DNA from: an uncultured Pelagibacteraceae bacterium
Lineage (GTDB): Bacteria; Pseudomonadota; Alphaproteobacteria; Pelagibacterales; Pelagibacteraceae
Assembly (NCBI GenBank): GCA_902579105.1
Contig: CACHFM010000009.1
Location: 1-50,279, forward strand
DNA length: 50,279 nt
Direction of reading: 5' to 3'
The notes beneath the pieces are model-generated. The model saw only the letters and a list, made by a program, of their open reading frames with translations. It was not told the origin of the DNA and searched no databases. Shown here one piece after another: positions 11,285-22,056 of the stretch (its first letter is position 1; every line of letters begins with the position of its first letter). Made by a program: the position numbers and the translations under genes.

Positions 11285-12685
11285 ATGTCAGAAAAATTTC
11301 AAGTAGTTGTTATTGGTGGAGGACCTGGTGGTTATGTTTGTGCAATTAGACTTGCTCAACTAGGTTTAAAAACTGCTTGTATTGAATCAAGAGGATCCCT
11401 TGGTGGAACATGTTTAAATGTTGGGTGTATACCATCTAAAAGTTTATTAAATTTGTCTGAAGAATTTCATAAAGTAAAAAACTTATCTAATAAAGGTATT
11501 GATATTGGCGATGTAAAGTTAAATCTAGAAAAAATGATGAAAGCAAAGGATAAATCTGTGACTGTATTAACTAAAGGAGTTGAGTTTTTATTAAAAAAAA
11601 ACAAAGTTACTTACTACAAAGGATTAGCGAGCTTTAAATCTAAAAATGAAATTTTAATTAAAGATAATCAAAATAAAGAAAATATTATTCAAGCTGAAAA
11701 AACAGTAATTGCAACAGGTTCCTTACCAATATCATTGCCCGGAATAGAAATTGATGAAAAAACAATTGTTTCTTCTACAGGTGCTTTAAAACTTGAAAAA
11801 GTTCCAAATAAATTGGTAGTTGTTGGTGGTGGTTATATCGGATTAGAGATGGGATCAGTGTGGTCAAGATTAGGTGCGGAAGTACAAGTAATCGAATTTT
11901 TAGATCATATTACGCCAGGGATGGATAAAGAGATTTCTTTAGAGTTTATGAAGATTTTAAACAAACAAGGTATTAAATTTAATATGCAGAATAAAGTTCA
12001 GACAATTAAAAAAGCTAATTCTGGAGTGATTGTTTCGACTGTTGATAATGAAGGAAATAAAAATCACTTTGATTGTGATGTTGTTTTAATTTCAGTTGGT
12101 AGAAAACCGAATACAGAAGGTTTAAATTTAGAAGCTATTGGAGTTAAATTAGATGAAAGAAAAAGAATTAAAACTAATAAAGAATTCAAAACAAATTTAG
12201 ATAATATATTTGCAATCGGAGATGTTATTGACGGACCTATGCTAGCACATAAAGCAGAGGATGAGGGAATTGCGGTTGCAGAAAATATTGCAGGTCAATC
12301 AGGCCATGTTAACTATGATACAATACCGGGAGTTATCTACACTACACCAGAAGTTGCATCTATTGGAAAAACTGAAGAACAGTTAAAAGAATTAAATAAA
12401 AAATATAAGATAGGTAAATTTTCATTTATGGCAAATTCAAGAGCAAAAGCAATTGATAATTCTGAAGGATTTGTAAAGATTTTAGCAGATGAAACTACTG
12501 ATAAAGTTTTAGGTGCACATATAATAGGACCCCACGCTGGCGAATTGATTGCTGAAATTGGTGTTGCAATGGAATTTGGTGCAAGTTCAGAAGACATTGC
12601 TAGGACTTGTCATGCTCATCCAACCTTTTCTGAAGCAGTTAAAGAAGCTGCTTTATCTGTAGATAAAAGAGCAATACACTCGTAA
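11285..12685 (+). CDS. lpdA: Dihydrolipoyl dehydrogenase (E3)
   Basis: FAD enzyme that reoxidises dihydrolipoamide of E2 using NAD. 466 residues. FAD-binding VVVIGGGPGGYVCA at the N-terminus, redox-active disulfide C43/C48 in GGTCLNVGCIPSK, NAD-binding VVVGGGYIGLEMG, second FAD motif IFAIGDVIDGPMLAHKA, and C-terminal HAHPTFSE with the catalytic His. Placed directly after sucB, so its primary partner is the 2-oxoglutarate complex, though one E3 often serves pyruvate dehydrogenase and glycine cleavage too. End of the TCA run; priA follows after 22 bp. Confidence 0.97.
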   Translation: MSEKFQVVVIGGGPGGYVCAIRLAQLGLKTACIESRGSLGGTCLNVGCIPSKSLLNLSEEFHKVKNLSNKGIDIGDVKLNLEKMMKAKDKSVTVLTKGVEFLLKKNKVTYYKGLASFKSKNEILIKDNQNKENIIQAEKTVIATGSLPISLPGIEIDEKTIVSSTGALKLEKVPNKLVVVGGGYIGLEMGSVWSRLGAEVQVIEFLDHITPGMDKEISLEFMKILNKQGIKFNMQNKVQTIKKANSGVIVSTVDNEGNKNHFDCDVVLISVGRKPNTEGLNLEAIGVKLDERKRIKTNKEFKTNLDNIFAIGDVIDGPMLAHKAEDEGIAVAENIAGQSGHVNYDTIPGVIYTTPEVASIGKTEEQLKELNKKYKIGKFSFMANSRAKAIDNSEGFVKILADETTDKVLGAHIIGPHAGELIAEIGVAMEFGASSEDIARTCHAHPTFSEAVKEAALSVDKRAIHS

Positions 12686-12707
12686 TATACTTTCATATTA
12701 TTAAAAT

Positions 12708-14663
12708 ATGAAAGTTCCAATTCTTTTACCTAATATATTTAACCATCCTTTTACTTATAAAAGTGATCTTAATTTAAAAGTGGGTGATTATGTAGTAGTA
12801 CCCTTTGGTAAATCAAAAATAACTGGAGTAGTATGGGATGAATTTGAAAAAAAAAATAAAAAAAATTTTAAAGTAAAAAGTATTCTAAAAAAATTAAATG
12901 TTGAACCTTTAAAAAAAACTACCATCAAATTTCTTAACTGGTTTTCAGAATATAATATTATCCCAAAAGGAATGGCACTTAAACTTGTTTTATTAAGTAG
13001 TAATGCTGTAGAAAAACTTTCAAAAGATACTTATAAAAATTTTAATTTTAATATTAAGAGTAACTCAATAAAACTTTCTGAAGAGCAAAAAAAATCTTTA
13101 AAAAAAATGAATAATTCTAACAACAGTTTTAGAGTTCATGTTCTTCAAGGGACCACAGGATCAGGAAAAACAATTGTGTATTTTGAGGCTCTAAATGACG
13201 TCATTAATAAGGGTTTTCAGGGCTTGATATTATTACCCGAGATAGGATTAACCGGTCAATTTGAAAAAAAATTTGTAGAATTTTTTGGTTTTACTCCAGC
13301 TATTTGGCATTCTGGTATCTCAAATAAAAAAAAAAAAATTATTTGGAGTGGAATATCAACTGGAGAAATTAAAGTTGTTATAGGTGCTAGATCATCATTA
13401 TTTTTACCCTTTAAAAAATTAGGTTTAATTATTGTTGATGAAGAACATGATCAATCTTTTAAACAAGATGAAGGCGTGACATATAATGCAAGGGATATGG
13501 CAATTTCAAGAGCATCTTTTGAAAATATACCTATTAATTTAGTAACAGCTGTTCCATCAATTGAGACTTACGAAAATATTAAAAAAGGTAAATATAATAT
13601 TTCAAGGCTGAGGCAAAGATATAAAAATGCATCTTTACCTAATTATGAAATAATTAATTTGAACGAAACAAAATTAGAAAAGCAATCTTGGCTTTCAAAA
13701 AAAATAATTGATAAGGTAAACTTTCATCTTAGTAAAAACGATCAAGTTTTATTTTTTTTGAATAGACGTGGATTTTCTCCTCATGTTTTATGTAATAAAT
13801 GTTTTAATAGTTATTCGTGTCCAAATTGCTCAATTAATTTAGTTTATCATAAAAATAAAAATAATTTATTATGCCATTATTGTGGTTTTAAAACTTTATT
13901 AAAAAAAGACTGTATAAAAGAAGGAGAGTGTAATTTTATTTTTAGTGGTCCAGGTGTTGAAAGAATTTCTGAGGAAGTAAAAAAAAATTTTCCTTCTAAA
14001 AAAATTGAAATTTTTTCTAGTGATACTATGAATAAAAAAGATTCAACTGACAAATTAGAAAAAATAATTAACAATGAAGTTCAAATTTTAGTTGGAACAC
14101 AATTGATTTCTAAAGGATTTCATTTTCCAAGCTTAAATTGTATTGTAGTTGTTGATATTGACCTATCTTCACAAGGTCATGATTTAAGATGGGCTGAAAA
14201 AAATTTACAATTGTATCATCAACTTTCTGGAAGAGCAGGCAGAATGGGAAAACCTGCCACAGTATATTTTCAAACATATAATACTAATGAAAAAATGATT
14301 TCTAGTCTTACAAATAGTAATCCAGATATTTTTTTAGATAGAGAATTAGAAATAAGAAGACAAAATAAACTTCCCCCATTTCAAAGATTTATTTCATTAA
14401 TATTAACTGGAGAGAATGAGAGTAAGTTAGAAAAAGAAGCGTTGAATTTTAAAAACTTTATTGAAAAAAAAATAGAAGGTAGAGTATTAGGCCCTGTTAA
14501 TGCTCCTATATTTAGATTAAAAAGAAAATATAGAATTAGACTACTGATTAGAGGAACAAAATCTATGAAATTACAAAGCTCGATTACAAAAATTATACCT
14601 AAATATAAGTTTTCCCATGGAATAAAACTTTCAGTTGATGTTGATCCAATAAACTTCAATTAA
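12708..14663 (+). CDS. priA: Primosomal protein N' (replication restart helicase PriA)
   Basis: Superfamily 2 3'-5' helicase that reloads the replisome at stalled forks. 651 residues, shorter than E. coli (732), with a reduced N-terminal 3'-binding domain. Walker A GTTGSGKT at 148-155, DEEH box (VDEEHDQSFKQDEG), the Zn-binding region CNKCFNSYSCPNC..CHYCGFK plus CIKEGEC, and the C-terminal helicase motifs QLISKGFHFP and HQLSGRAGR. Helicase motif III reads TAVP (13545-13556) instead of the usual SATP. Starts 22 bp after lpdA; precedes the ATP synthase operon, a neighbourhood seen in other alphaproteobacteria. Confidence 0.94.
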   Translation: MKVPILLPNIFNHPFTYKSDLNLKVGDYVVVPFGKSKITGVVWDEFEKKNKKNFKVKSILKKLNVEPLKKTTIKFLNWFSEYNIIPKGMALKLVLLSSNAVEKLSKDTYKNFNFNIKSNSIKLSEEQKKSLKKMNNSNNSFRVHVLQGTTGSGKTIVYFEALNDVINKGFQGLILLPEIGLTGQFEKKFVEFFGFTPAIWHSGISNKKKKIIWSGISTGEIKVVIGARSSLFLPFKKLGLIIVDEEHDQSFKQDEGVTYNARDMAISRASFENIPINLVTAVPSIETYENIKKGKYNISRLRQRYKNASLPNYEIINLNETKLEKQSWLSKKIIDKVNFHLSKNDQVLFFLNRRGFSPHVLCNKCFNSYSCPNCSINLVYHKNKNNLLCHYCGFKTLLKKDCIKEGECNFIFSGPGVERISEEVKKNFPSKKIEIFSSDTMNKKDSTDKLEKIINNEVQILVGTQLISKGFHFPSLNCIVVVDIDLSSQGHDLRWAEKNLQLYHQLSGRAGRMGKPATVYFQTYNTNEKMISSLTNSNPDIFLDRELEIRRQNKLPPFQRFISLILTGENESKLEKEALNFKNFIEKKIEGRVLGPVNAPIFRLKRKYRIRLLIRGTKSMKLQSSITKIIPKYKFSHGIKLSVDVDPINFN

Positions 14664-14698
14664 CTACTAAAAAAAGCTATTTTTTACAAATGTGCTAC

Positions 14699-14727
14699 TT
14701 GAAGACCTACAGGTCATATGTTAATTA
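14699..14727 (+). promoter_or_regulatory. Candidate promoter of atpHAGDC
   Basis: In the 107 bp between priA and atpH, TTGAAG (14699-14704) and TAATTA (14722-14727) are separated by 17 bp, resembling sigma70-type -35 and -10 boxes. The leader would be about 35 nt with GAGG (14759-14762) 8 nt before the TTG start of atpH. Background A+T richness makes this tentative. Confidence 0.35.
14704..14715. repeat. Short inverted repeat GACCT-AC-AGGTC upstream of atpH
   Basis: Perfect 5-bp arms around a 2-bp centre (gacctacaggtc). It starts at the last base of the candidate -35 box and lies otherwise within the -35/-10 spacer. It is G+C-rich relative to its surroundings, so it could be an operator half-site pair. 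No binding protein can be assigned. Confidence 0.35.
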
Positions 14728-14770
14728 AAGCGTGATTTAAATTAATCTTCAACATTATAGAGGTGTCAAG

Positions 14771-15328
14771 TTGAGCAAAAATAAAGGATTTTCGTTAACT
14801 TCAGCCGAAAGGTATTCTTTAGCTTTGTATGAACTTGCAAACGAAAGTAATCTTCTAAAACAAATAGAGAGTCAATCTTTATCAATTTTAGATTTAATTG
14901 ATTCTAGCGAAGATTTTTCTAATTTGATAAAAGATCCTACCAACAGTCAGGAAGACTTAATAAAAATTATAAATAATATTTCTAATAATAATAAATTTGA
15001 AAATCTATTAAAAAATTTTTTAAGTTTCTTAATCATAAAAAGAAGATTTTTTTATGTTGATCAAATTTTAAAGAGTTTTATTGAAACTTGTTCAAAGAAA
15101 AGAGGAGAATTAAAAGCTGAACTTAAATCTGCAAAAGAATTATCTAACGATGAGATTTCAAAAATTACAGATGAGTTAACACAAAATTTTAGTTCTAAAA
15201 TAAAATTAAACTATAAATATGATAAAAGTTTAATAGGAGGTCTGGTAGTACAAGTTGGAAGCACTATGGTAGATACCTCAATAAAAAATAAATTACAACA
15301 AATCGAAAATAGAATGATAGGGGCATAA
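14771..15328 (+). CDS. atpH: F1-ATPase delta subunit
   Basis: Stator subunit linking F1 to the F0 b subunits. 185 residues. The reading frame begins at a TTG codon (14771) preceded by GAGG at a proper distance; no suitable ATG lies nearby and the N-terminus TSAERYSLALYELANE matches the expected start of the delta family, so TTG is taken as the real start. The C-terminal signature (KLNYKYDKSLIGGLVVQVGSTMVDTS) is clear. First gene of an F1-only operon; atpA starts immediately after its stop. Confidence 0.92.
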   Translation: MSKNKGFSLTSAERYSLALYELANESNLLKQIESQSLSILDLIDSSEDFSNLIKDPTNSQEDLIKIINNISNNNKFENLLKNFLSFLIIKRRFFYVDQILKSFIETCSKKRGELKAELKSAKELSNDEISKITDELTQNFSSKIKLNYKYDKSLIGGLVVQVGSTMVDTSIKNKLQQIENRMIGA

Positions 15329-16864
15329 ATGGAAATAAATCCTTCAGAAGTTACAAAGATACTTAAAGAGCAAATTAAAAACTTTGGAGATAAGGCAGAA
15401 ATAACAGAAGTTGGTCAAGTACTATCAGTTGGTGATGGTATTGCTAGGATTTATGGTCTTGATAATGTTCAAGCTGGTGAAATGGTTGAGTTTGCTGATG
15501 GTTCGAAAGGCATGGCTTTAAATTTAGAGAGTGAAAATGTTGGGGTTGTAATTTTTGGTGATGATAGAAATATTAAAGAAGGTGATATTGTAAAAAGGAC
15601 TGGAAATATTGTCGATACTCCAGTTGGAAAAGAATTATTAGGAAGAGTTGTTGATGGATTAGGAAACCCTATTGATGGCAAAGGTGCACTAGATAAAAGT
15701 GTGCAAAAAAGTAGAGTAGAAGTTAAAGCACCAGGTATTATTCCAAGACAATCTGTTAGTGAGCCAATGCAAACTGGATTAAAATCAATTGATAGTTTAG
15801 TACCTATTGGAAGAGGTCAAAGAGAATTAATTATTGGTGATAGACAAACAGGTAAAACTGCGGTTGCAATTGATGCAATTATTAATCAAAAAAAAATTAA
15901 TGAGTCTGGTGATGAAAAACAAAAACTTTACTGTGTTTATGTTGCTATTGGTCAAAAAAGATCAACAGTAAGGCAAATCCAAAAAACATTAGAGGAAGCT
16001 GGCGCAATGGAATATACAACTATTGTTGCCGCAACAGCATCTGACTCTGCTCCACTTCAATTTTTGGCTCCTTATACAGGGTGTGCAATGGGAGAGTTTT
16101 TTAGAGATAATGGTATGCATGCATTAATAATATATGATGACTTGTCAAAACAGGCTGTTGCTTACAGACAAATGTCTTTACTTTTAAGAAGACCTCCAGG
16201 ACGTGAAGCATATCCTGGTGATGTATTTTACTTACATAGTAGGCTACTTGAAAGAGCTGCTAAATTAAGTGATGAACATGGTGGAGGCTCTTTAACAGCA
16301 CTTCCAATTATTGAGACACAGGGAGGTGATGTTTCGGCATTTATTCCTACTAACGTTATTTCAATTACTGATGGTCAAATATTTTTAGGAACAGAACTTT
16401 TTAACCAAGGTATTAGACCTGCAATTAATGTTGGATTATCTGTTTCTAGGGTTGGATCTTCAGCACAAACTAAAGCTATGAAAAAAGTTTCTGGATCAAT
16501 GAAGTTAGAGCTAGCTCAATATAGAGAGATGGCTGCTTTCGCTCAATTTGGATCTGATTTAGATGCATCAACACAGCAACTTTTAAACAGAGGCTCTAAG
16601 TTGACAGAGCTTTTAAAACAAAAGCAGTATTCTCCAATGACTGTAGCAGAACAAGTTGTTTCAGTTTTTTGTGGAGTAAAAGGATATTTGGATGATATTG
16701 AATTAAAAGATATTGCTGAGTTTGAAAATAAAATAATCGAAAAATGTAAGTCGGATAAACCTGAAATTATTGATTCAATTTTAACATCAGGAAAACTTGA
16801 AGATGATAAAGAAAAATTACTAGTTGAGGTAATTACTCAATTGAAAGAAAACTTAAAATCTTGA
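15329..16864 (+). CDS. atpA: F1-ATPase alpha subunit
   Basis: Non-catalytic nucleotide-binding subunit of the alpha3beta3 ring. 511 residues. P-loop GDRQTGKT at 170-177, [20 protein letters not shown], and the arginine-finger segment [14 protein letters not shown]. Preceded by the purine-rich AGGGGC ahead of its ATG. Part of atpHAGDC. Confidence 0.98.
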   Translation: MEINPSEVTKILKEQIKNFGDKAEITEVGQVLSVGDGIARIYGLDNVQAGEMVEFADGSKGMALNLESENVGVVIFGDDRNIKEGDIVKRTGNIVDTPVGKELLGRVVDGLGNPIDGKGALDKSVQKSRVEVKAPGIIPRQSVSEPMQTGLKSIDSLVPIGRGQRELIIGDRQTGKTAVAIDAIINQKKINESGDEKQKLYCVYVAIGQKRSTVRQIQKTLEEAGAMEYTTIVAATASDSAPLQFLAPYTGCAMGEFFRDNGMHALIIYDDLSKQAVAYRQMSLLLRRPPGREAYPGDVFYLHSRLLERAAKLSDEHGGGSLTALPIIETQGGDVSAFIPTNVISITDGQIFLGTELFNQGIRPAINVGLSVSRVGSSAQTKAMKKVSGSMKLELAQYREMAAFAQFGSDLDASTQQLLNRGSKLTELLKQKQYSPMTVAEQVVSVFCGVKGYLDDIELKDIAEFENKIIEKCKSDKPEIIDSILTSGKLEDDKEKLLVEVITQLKENLKS

Positions 16865-16870
16865 TAAATT

Positions 16871-19166
<2,296 letters not shown>

Positions 19167-19167
<1 letters not shown>

Positions 19168-19559
19168 TGAGTGAAGAGTTTAAAGTAGAAATAGTAAATC
19201 CAGAAAAATCTTTTCTAGTAAAAGAAGATGTCCATGAAGTAGTTGTGCCAGCTTTTGAAGGAGAGATGGGAATACTTAAAGATCACATCTCTATAATTTC
19301 TTTTTTAAAGCCGGGTATAATTAAGATATTATCAAAATCAGGTGATGAAAATTTTTATGTTGAAGATGGAATTCTTGAATTTAAAAATAATAATTTATCT
19401 ATCTTAACCAGTTCAATATTTAATCTTGCTAATATAGATAAATCAAAACAACAAGATTTACTTAAAAAAGCAGAAGAAGAAGCAACTAAGACAGAAGTTA
19501 ATGATCAATCAAAATATTTAATTGATCAAAAAATTGAAGTTTTAAAAACACTTAATTAA
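19167..19559 (+). CDS. atpC: F1-ATPase epsilon subunit
   Basis: Rotor subunit at the foot of gamma, able to inhibit ATP hydrolysis. 130 residues, slightly short. The beta-sandwich (FKVEIVNPEKSFL, VVVPAFEGEMGILKDHISIIS, FYVEDGILEF) is clear; the C-terminal helical hairpin is short. Last gene of the F1 operon. Its 3' end overlaps the convergent rppH by 8 bp, and that overlap is exactly the palindrome TTAATTAA. Confidence 0.93.
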
Positions 19560-20028
19560 TTATTTTCTTAACTTTTTCTTTAAGTTCTTTGTAAACATGT
19601 AGCTTAAAATCAACAACTAGGTCAGTAATCAAATCTAGCTCTATCCATTTCCAATCTAAGAATTCTGGTTGTTTTGTTGCAATGTTTATTTCACTATCAT
19701 CTCCTGTAAACCTCATTAAAAACCATTTTTGTTTTTGACCTCTGTACTTTCCTTTCCAAATAATTCCAAGCAAATGATCAGGAAGTTCATAAGTAATTGT
19801 GCCATCTATTTCTTTAATTAATTCTACATTTTTGATGCTGGTTTCTTCTTCTAACTCTCTGTACGCTGCTTTTAAGAAATTTTCATCGCCGTCAATACCT
19901 CCTTGAGGCATTTGCCAAAAATTCATTGAATTATCAATTCTTTTAGCAACAAATACTTTATTATCCTTGTTTAAAACAATAATTCCAACTCCGCTTCTTA
20001 GCGGTAGCTGGCTGAATTTTTTCTTCAT
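19552..20028 (-). CDS. rppH: RNA pyrophosphohydrolase (Nudix family)
   Basis: Nudix hydrolase that removes pyrophosphate from 5'-triphosphate mRNA ends (or hydrolyses diadenosine polyphosphates), starting 5'-dependent RNA decay. 158 residues, as expected. The N-terminal LPLRSGVGIIVLN and FWQMPQGGID are typical of RppH/NudH. Nudix box at 43-65 (GGIDGDENFLKAAYRELEEE); the usual Gly near its end is Ser (S64). It lies 1 bp after ctpA and is the last gene of a long minus-strand run that converges with the ATP synthase operon. Confidence 0.93.
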   Translation of the reverse strand: MKKKFSQLPLRSGVGIIVLNKDNKVFVAKRIDNSMNFWQMPQGGIDGDENFLKAAYRELEEETSIKNVELIKEIDGTITYELPDHLLGIIWKGKYRGQKQKWFLMRFTGDDSEINIATKQPEFLDWKWIELDLITDLVVDFKLHVYKELKEKVKKIIN

Positions 20029-20029
20029 T

Positions 20030-21169
20030 TTATCCGTTAATTAATTTAATTGCGTAATTTAATTGATTATCATCTGCAGTTTTAATTCTAAAATTATCTC
20101 CCTCTTCATTAACCTCAATGTCTGGTTTAACGCCAACTTCTGAAATAGAATTTCCAGATGGAAGATAATATTTTGCTACGGTTAGCCTAATTGCACCTTT
20201 ATTCTTCATAGGAATTATTGATTGTACAGAACCTTTCCCATAACTTCTTTCTCCAATTATAATTGCTCTTTTATGATCTTTTAATGCTCCAGCTACAATT
20301 TCTGAAGCAGAAGCTGAACCATAATTAATCAAAACTAATAAAGTTTTACCATCAGTAATATCTCCTTTTTTAGCAAACCATTTTCTATTTTCTGATTTTT
20401 TTCTGCTTTTCGTTGATACTATTTCTCCATTTTCTAAGAAGAAATCTGAAATCTTAATTGCTTGAGATAATAATCCTCCAGGATTATTTCTTAAATCTAG
20501 AATAAATGCATTTAAATTTTTATTTTTCTTTAATTTTGTAATGTGTTTTTTTATTTGTTGACTACTATTATCGTTGAAAGAAGTTAATCTAATATATCCA
20601 ATATTATTATCTAATAGGTCAGCTTTAACAGATTGAATTTCAATTATTTCTCTAATTATATTAAAGGTTAGAGCTTTCTTTACACCTCTTCTTCTAACAG
20701 TTAATTCAATTCCTGAACCCACAGGTCCCCTCATTAAATCAACTGCTTCAGTTAAAGATTTTCCCTGTACTTGAATATTATTTATTTTAACAATGTAATC
20801 TCCAGCTTTTATGCCTGCTTTAGATGCAGGAGTGTCATCAATTGGAGATATGACTTTTACAACACCTGCTTCCATACCAACTTCAATTCCAAGACCTCCA
20901 AATTCACCACTAGTTTCTGTCTGCATTTCTTGAAAAATTTCAGGTGACATATAAGCAGAATAGGGATCAAGAGATTGAAGCAGACCATTAATTGCTGAGT
21001 CCATACTTTCAGATTGATTTATTTCATCAACATATTCTTTATTTATTTTTTCAAGAACTTCTCCAAATAGATCAATTTTTTTATAAATATCAATTTCAGC
21101 TGAATTCGTTTTTTGTATTAAAAAAAAAGGAATAAAAAGAATTATTAAATAAAGTTGAATTTTTTTCAT
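20030..21169 (-). CDS. ctpA: Carboxy-terminal processing protease (S41 family)
   Basis: Periplasmic serine protease with a PDZ domain. About 379 residues from the ATG at 21167-21169, which overlaps the rsfS stop as ATGA and is followed by a hydrophobic signal sequence (MKKIQLYLIILFIPFFLI, probable cleavage near NSA). A longer frame to 21205 adds 12 residues before the signal peptide and is unlikely. PDZ around 85-170 (GGLGIEVG, AGIKAGDYIVKIN). Catalytic Ser in GSASASEIVAGAL and Lys in GERSYGKGSVQS. In many alphaproteobacteria an M23-type EnvC homologue precedes ctpA; none is present here. Confidence 0.93.
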   Translation of the reverse strand: MKKIQLYLIILFIPFFLIQKTNSAEIDIYKKIDLFGEVLEKINKEYVDEINQSESMDSAINGLLQSLDPYSAYMSPEIFQEMQTETSGEFGGLGIEVGMEAGVVKVISPIDDTPASKAGIKAGDYIVKINNIQVQGKSLTEAVDLMRGPVGSGIELTVRRRGVKKALTFNIIREIIEIQSVKADLLDNNIGYIRLTSFNDNSSQQIKKHITKLKKNKNLNAFILDLRNNPGGLLSQAIKISDFFLENGEIVSTKSRKKSENRKWFAKKGDITDGKTLLVLINYGSASASEIVAGALKDHKRAIIIGERSYGKGSVQSIIPMKNKGAIRLTVAKYYLPSGNSISEVGVKPDIEVNEEGDNFRIKTADDNQLNYAIKLING

Positions 21170-21516
21170 ATGATAACTTTTTCTTTTGGTATTAGTTCTG
21201 ACCAAATTTTTTCTAGTTCATAAAACTTACGTTTTTCGGGATGGAAAATATGTACTATCAAGTCTATACCATCGACTAATTTCCATTCATTACTGTCTTT
21301 TCCTTCTATTTTGGACTCTTTAACACCATTATCTTTCAATTTTTCTAAAACTTGCTCTGATAAAGATTGAATATGTCTTGAAGATGTTCCGCTTGCTATA
21401 ATCATGTAATCCGCCATCGAACTTTTATCTTTAAGATCAATAGTAATAATGTCTTGTGCCTTGTTAAAATCTAGTGTGCTAATTACAACATTTTTGAGAT
21501 CTGAAATTTTATCCAT
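21166..21516 (-). CDS. rsfS: Ribosomal silencing factor RsfS
   Basis: Binds ribosomal protein L14 and blocks subunit joining under starvation. 116 residues. Conserved core: LDFNKAQDIITIDLKDKS, DYMIIASGTSSRHIQSL, and DSNEWKLVDGIDLIVHIFHPEKRKFYELEKIW. Follows nadD after 17 bp and overlaps ctpA by the ATGA junction. The rlmH gene that usually follows rsfS in other alphaproteobacteria is absent. Confidence 0.94.
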   Translation of the reverse strand: MDKISDLKNVVISTLDFNKAQDIITIDLKDKSSMADYMIIASGTSSRHIQSLSEQVLEKLKDNGVKESKIEGKDSNEWKLVDGIDLIVHIFHPEKRKFYELEKIWSELIPKEKVII

Positions 21517-21533
21517 TAATTAAATTTAGACTA

Positions 21534-22055
21534 TCAAATTTTTCTTAATTGAGAAGATGAAATGTTGACTTTTTTAAATTTTATAAATTTAAGAATACTT
21601 TTGTTTAGTCTCTTAAATGTCTTTGATTTTAATGAATTTTTTTTATATCCATGACGATCAAAAACAAGAATATTACATTTTTGTGAAATAGATTTTGATT
21701 TATGCCATTTGTGAAATGTGATTAAATTATCTGCTCCCATTAAAAAATAAATTTCTATACTTTTGTTCTTTTTTAGATGATTTATTAAATCAATTGTTTT
21801 ATTTGATTTAATAATATTTTCATAAAATTTAACTTTTATAAAAGAATTTAGTCCAATTATTTTTTTACAATATTTAATTCTCTTAGATATTGATGTTTTA
21901 CTTTCAATTTTAAAAGGATTTTTTTTAGTTATTGCCCAGATGATTTTTTTTAGATTAAATCTTTTTTTTGCTTCTTTAGAAATTGCCAAATGACCTTTGT
22001 GTGCAGGATCAAAAGATCCTCCTAATACTCCAATCTTAATTTTTTTTTCGTTCAA
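21534..22055 (-). CDS. nadD: Nicotinate-nucleotide adenylyltransferase
   Basis: Transfers AMP to nicotinate mononucleotide in NAD synthesis. 173 residues, short for NadD. Nucleotidyltransferase motif GGSFDPAHKGH (12-22) and the C-terminal SSSQLRK near the end, equivalent to the ISSTxIR signature. The frame begins with TTG (22055), one base before the proA stop in transcript order; no ATG precedes the catalytic motif, so TTG is accepted. Confidence 0.9.
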   Translation of the reverse strand: MNEKKIKIGVLGGSFDPAHKGHLAISKEAKKRFNLKKIIWAITKKNPFKIESKTSISKRIKYCKKIIGLNSFIKVKFYENIIKSNKTIDLINHLKKNKSIEIYFLMGADNLITFHKWHKSKSISQKCNILVFDRHGYKKNSLKSKTFKRLNKSILKFIKFKKVNISSSQLRKI

Positions 22056-22056
22056 T

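Noticed and set aside
14668..14686. A-run/T-run hairpin after priA that could be a terminator
   Set aside because: The stem would be only A-U pairs around GCTA, too weak in a genome full of A and T runs.
21170..21205. Longer N-terminus of CtpA beginning at 21205
   Set aside because: It would put 12 charged residues before a clear signal peptide; the ATG overlapping the rsfS stop (ATGA) is the natural start.
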